From Thermoanaerobaculia bacterium (GTDB lineage Bacteria > Acidobacteriota > Thermoanaerobaculia > Gp7-AA8), in assembly GCA_017883215.1 (NCBI GenBank), contig JADGOA010000149.1, positions 1 through 8,617 on the forward strand: a stretch of DNA of 8,617 nt, in the 5' to 3' direction. A program made the position numbers and the translations under genes. Under the pieces are notes generated by a model. It was not told the origin of the DNA. It saw only the letters and a list, made by a program, of their open reading frames with translations, and searched no databases. Shown here in pieces: positions 6,647 to 8,617 of the stretch; positions within the stretch are counted from its first letter, which is position 1, and every line of letters begins with the position of its first letter.

Positions 6647-8467
6647 TTACGCCGGACCCCACGAGAGCATCCGGATGAGTAGCCCCAGGTCGCGCGTGTC
6701 GTCGCCCAGATGCCGCTGCGCCGGATTGAGCGCGCGATCGATGTCGAGCTGGAGAACGTTCGGCGCACCGTTCGGAGCAGGCGTCACCCGATAGTCCCGG
6801 GACAGATGCGCCTCCGGCGGCGTGAATCGACCGACGATCGTTCCGTTCACGGTGATCGTCACGATCGGCCGCTCCGGCATGATCTCGTCCGCAACATCGA
6901 ACTGCAGCCGCAACAAGGTCTCTCCGCGTGCCGGCGGCAGGATCGTCACGGAATGCGGGCCCATCCACCGCCATTCGTCGGTCCCGCTGCGCTCGGGCGC
7001 ATACCACCCGGAGACGAACCGCGGCAGCTCCCGGACCGGAGCCAGCGCGATGTCGAAGTAGTGGTGGCGGGCGATTCTCCAGAGATGGTCCTTCTGGCGG
7101 TGAAAACTGAAGCCGCGAGCGGGAGTGTGATTGAGCTCCATGAGCAACCACGGCCTCAGTCCACCCGTGGCCAGCGGCATGGAGCCATCGTCCATGACGC
7201 GCAGAAACGGGTACTGCGGCTCGAAGTACGCCATGAACGGCGTCATGGCGAAGGCCACGTATAGCTGGTCGCGCCCGTGATCGAGGTGCTGCCGGATCGA
7301 CTGCACCGCGGCGACCGGCGGCGAAACCTGCGATCGCACCGCGGTAAGCGCCGGTGCGGTAAAGATCAAGAAGGCGGCCACCAGGCCCCCGCCGATGAGC
7401 GCCTCCACCACCGGCCGTCTCAACGACGCGCGCCGGATGCCGTCGGCCGCGAGAACTGCGAAGAGCGGACAGTAGCCGATCGAAAAGCGGTTGACGGAAA
7501 AGCGGTCCAGCATCAGCCACGCCGAAATGGCGAAGGGCGCGAACGCCAGTGCCACATATCCGATGCGGGCGTCGCGCGAGCGAATCGCTCCACCGGCGGA
7601 GATGATCACGAAGATGGAGACGACGACGCTGAGGGGCGCCGATTGATACTGCTTCAGAAAGAAGCTCGAGAACATCCTGAACAGCGGCGGGCGATCGGGA
7701 CTGCGGAACGAGTCGATGTTCGAGATGTACTCGCCATGCGCCTTCACCGTCTGCATGTAGCGGTCGTACGACCCGGTTGCGTAGATCGCTGAGCCGTAGG
7801 CAATCGCGCAGATGGCCACTCCGATCAGCGCCGCCGCGATCACCGTCCGCCGCGACGACTTCCAGCGGTGGTACGAGGCGAGCAGACCGGGAAAGATTCC
7901 GACGAGCAGATTCTGGGGGCGGATGCCGATGGCCAGAGCGAGGGCAACCGTCCCGACGATGAAGGCGCGGCTGTCGCGGCAACCGCGAAAGATCATGGTG
8001 ATGGCGAAGACCACGAGCACGATCGAGGGAACGTCGCTGAAAGCTGTGCCGCCAAAGAACCAGACATTCGGAAAAAACACGCAGAGCGCGCCGGCGACCA
8101 TTGAAGTCTCAAAGCGCAGGCGAAGCTCGCGGGCGAGAAGAAAGACCGCCGGAAAGAGCAGCACGCCGGCCGTGAGATTCACTGCCTGCAGCGCCCGGAA
8201 GTCGCTGCTGACGAACAACCGCGCGATCTTCCCCGCGGCGATATAGACGGGAAAGCCGGGCGGGTGCGGATGATGGCTGGTGACGTCGAAAGAGCGCATG
8301 CCGAGGCAGAAGAGCGCTTCGTCCCAGTCCCAGAGGGTGCGCGCCATCGCCAGAAAACGCGACACGGCGCAGGCGAGCGCAACGATCCAGAAGATCGTGC
8401 GCTGCCGCTGCGACAGCAGTTCTGGAGGCGTGGTCAGGTCCATCGGCGAGGGGTGAAGGATCTTCAC
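6647..8467 (-). CDS. Polytopic GT-C type glycosyltransferase (GT39/PMT-like) with soluble C-terminal domain
   Basis: A 606-residue integral membrane protein, predicted to transfer a sugar from a lipid-linked donor to an acceptor outside the cytoplasmic membrane. Roughly ten membrane segments are visible, near 24-42, 95-113, 121-139, 144-161, 167-198, 208-228, 278-296, 302-320, 329-343 and 354-376. After the first segment comes the acidic loop motif DWDE (47-50), the place where GT-C enzymes such as PMT and ArnT carry a catalytic acidic residue. HHPHPPGFPVY (65-75) and IRPQN (182-186) are also familiar in GT39-like families. Residues about 400-606 are soluble; from GWYAPE (487-492) to the end the pattern of short strands suggests a beta-sandwich, perhaps carbohydrate-binding. 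The GTG start overlaps the upstream stop (GTGA), implying translational coupling; an ATG at codon 9 (8441-8443) is the alternative, and neither has a clear ribosome site. Donor and acceptor cannot be told from sequence. Confidence 0.85.
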   Translation of the reverse strand: MKILHPSPMDLTTPPELLSQRQRTIFWIVALACAVSRFLAMARTLWDWDEALFCLGMRSFDVTSHHPHPPGFPVYIAAGKIARLFVSSDFRALQAVNLTAGVLLFPAVFLLARELRLRFETSMVAGALCVFFPNVWFFGGTAFSDVPSIVLVVFAITMIFRGCRDSRAFIVGTVALALAIGIRPQNLLVGIFPGLLASYHRWKSSRRTVIAAALIGVAICAIAYGSAIYATGSYDRYMQTVKAHGEYISNIDSFRSPDRPPLFRMFSSFFLKQYQSAPLSVVVSIFVIISAGGAIRSRDARIGYVALAFAPFAISAWLMLDRFSVNRFSIGYCPLFAVLAADGIRRASLRRPVVEALIGGGLVAAFLIFTAPALTAVRSQVSPPVAAVQSIRQHLDHGRDQLYVAFAMTPFMAYFEPQYPFLRVMDDGSMPLATGGLRPWLLMELNHTPARGFSFHRQKDHLWRIARHHYFDIALAPVRELPRFVSGWYAPERSGTDEWRWMGPHSVTILPPARGETLLRLQFDVADEIMPERPIVTITVNGTIVGRFTPPEAHLSRDYRVTPAPNGAPNVLQLDIDRALNPAQRHLGDDTRDLGLLIRMLSWGPA

Positions 8468-8617
8468 CGCCCGTATGCGTCGTAGAACTTGCTGTTTGAA
8501 TCCGCCAGCCGGCGCAATGGTTCTGCAGGTGCGAAGCGCGGGCCGTTCTTCGCTGCCATTTCATCCAGCCGCGCCACGACGTACGGCGCACCGATCGTGT
8601 CGGCGTAGCGGAGCAAC
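8464..8617 (-). CDS. 3-hydroxyacyl-CoA dehydrogenase (FadB/FadJ-like) C-terminus, partial
   Basis: Only the last 50 codons and the TGA stop (8464-8466) lie in the window; the gene continues past the right edge. The reading frame gives LLRYADTIGAPYVVARL, then a charged helix, GPRFAPAEPLRRLADS and an end KFYDAYGR. This follows the terminal pattern of the second 3-hydroxyacyl-CoA dehydrogenase C-terminal domain in fatty-acid oxidation multifunctional alpha subunits: Y-x-D-T-x-G-A, then R-F-x-P-x-x-x-L-R-x-x-A and a final F-Y. Such enzymes combine enoyl-CoA hydratase and NAD-dependent 3-hydroxyacyl-CoA dehydrogenase activities in beta-oxidation. A thiolase partner would be expected nearby but is not in view. 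The stop overlaps the GTG start of the glycosyltransferase by four bases. The assignment rests on a short stretch; whether the full gene is the bifunctional form or a stand-alone dehydrogenase cannot be seen. Confidence 0.7.
   Translation of the reverse strand, partial: LLRYADTIGAPYVVARLDEMAAKNGPRFAPAEPLRRLADSNSKFYDAYGR

Noticed and set aside
6635..6656. Inverted repeat TCCGGC/GCCGGA with a 10-base loop as terminator of the glycosyltransferase gene
   Set aside because: The stem surrounds the TAA stop codon itself, is only 6 bp and has no U-tract; it is more likely coincidence of GC-rich sequence.
5913..7982. Open frame of 689 codons on the minus strand
   Set aside because: It runs across parts of two better supported genes (DUF4388 and the glycosyltransferase) and through the palindromic repeat. 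The product is Arg-rich without membrane segments or domains, so it is a chance open frame in GC-rich DNA.

Overview
This is a GC-rich bacterial chromosome segment with three complete protein genes and one gene cut by the right edge. No phage, CRISPR, tRNA, rRNA or insertion-sequence genes can be seen. The gene set and the style of the intergenic palindromes suggest an environmental, soil-type bacterium, possibly Acidobacteriota. That placement is an inference from overall flavour and no single marker proves it.

Layout. Bases 1-174 are non-coding: a palindrome cut by the left edge, then a strong stem-loop that should terminate transcription of the next gene. Bases 175-5049 (minus strand) encode a 1624-residue NAD-specific glutamate dehydrogenase of the large (about 180 kDa) class, which links glutamate catabolism to 2-oxoglutarate. 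Bases 5050-5327 form a divergent intergenic region with a plausible promoter for the dehydrogenase, a short inverted repeat and a 12-bp near-repeat. Bases 5328-6446 (plus strand) encode a DUF4388 (PATAN-type) protein with two related winged-helix-like modules in its C-terminal half. Bases 6447-6646 lie between convergent genes and hold a compact three-arm palindromic repeat. Bases 6647-8467 (minus strand) encode a polytopic GT-C type glycosyltransferase with a soluble C-terminal domain. Its GTG start overlaps by 4 bp the stop codon of an upstream gene, of which only the last 50 codons are present. That fragment looks like the C-terminus of a FadB/FadJ-type 3-hydroxyacyl-CoA dehydrogenase.

Working together. 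Glutamate dehydrogenase and the fatty-acid oxidation fragment are both catabolic housekeeping functions, but they lie in separate transcription units with no obvious shared pathway. The DUF4388 protein is a probable signalling or regulatory protein. The membrane glycosyltransferase probably acts on the cell envelope and appears to be translationally coupled to the beta-oxidation gene, an unexpected pairing. Most of the window is ordinary. The less usual items are the three-arm repeat, the duplicated module in the DUF4388 protein, and the composite glycosyltransferase with its overlap. I did not find a convincing new multi-gene system.
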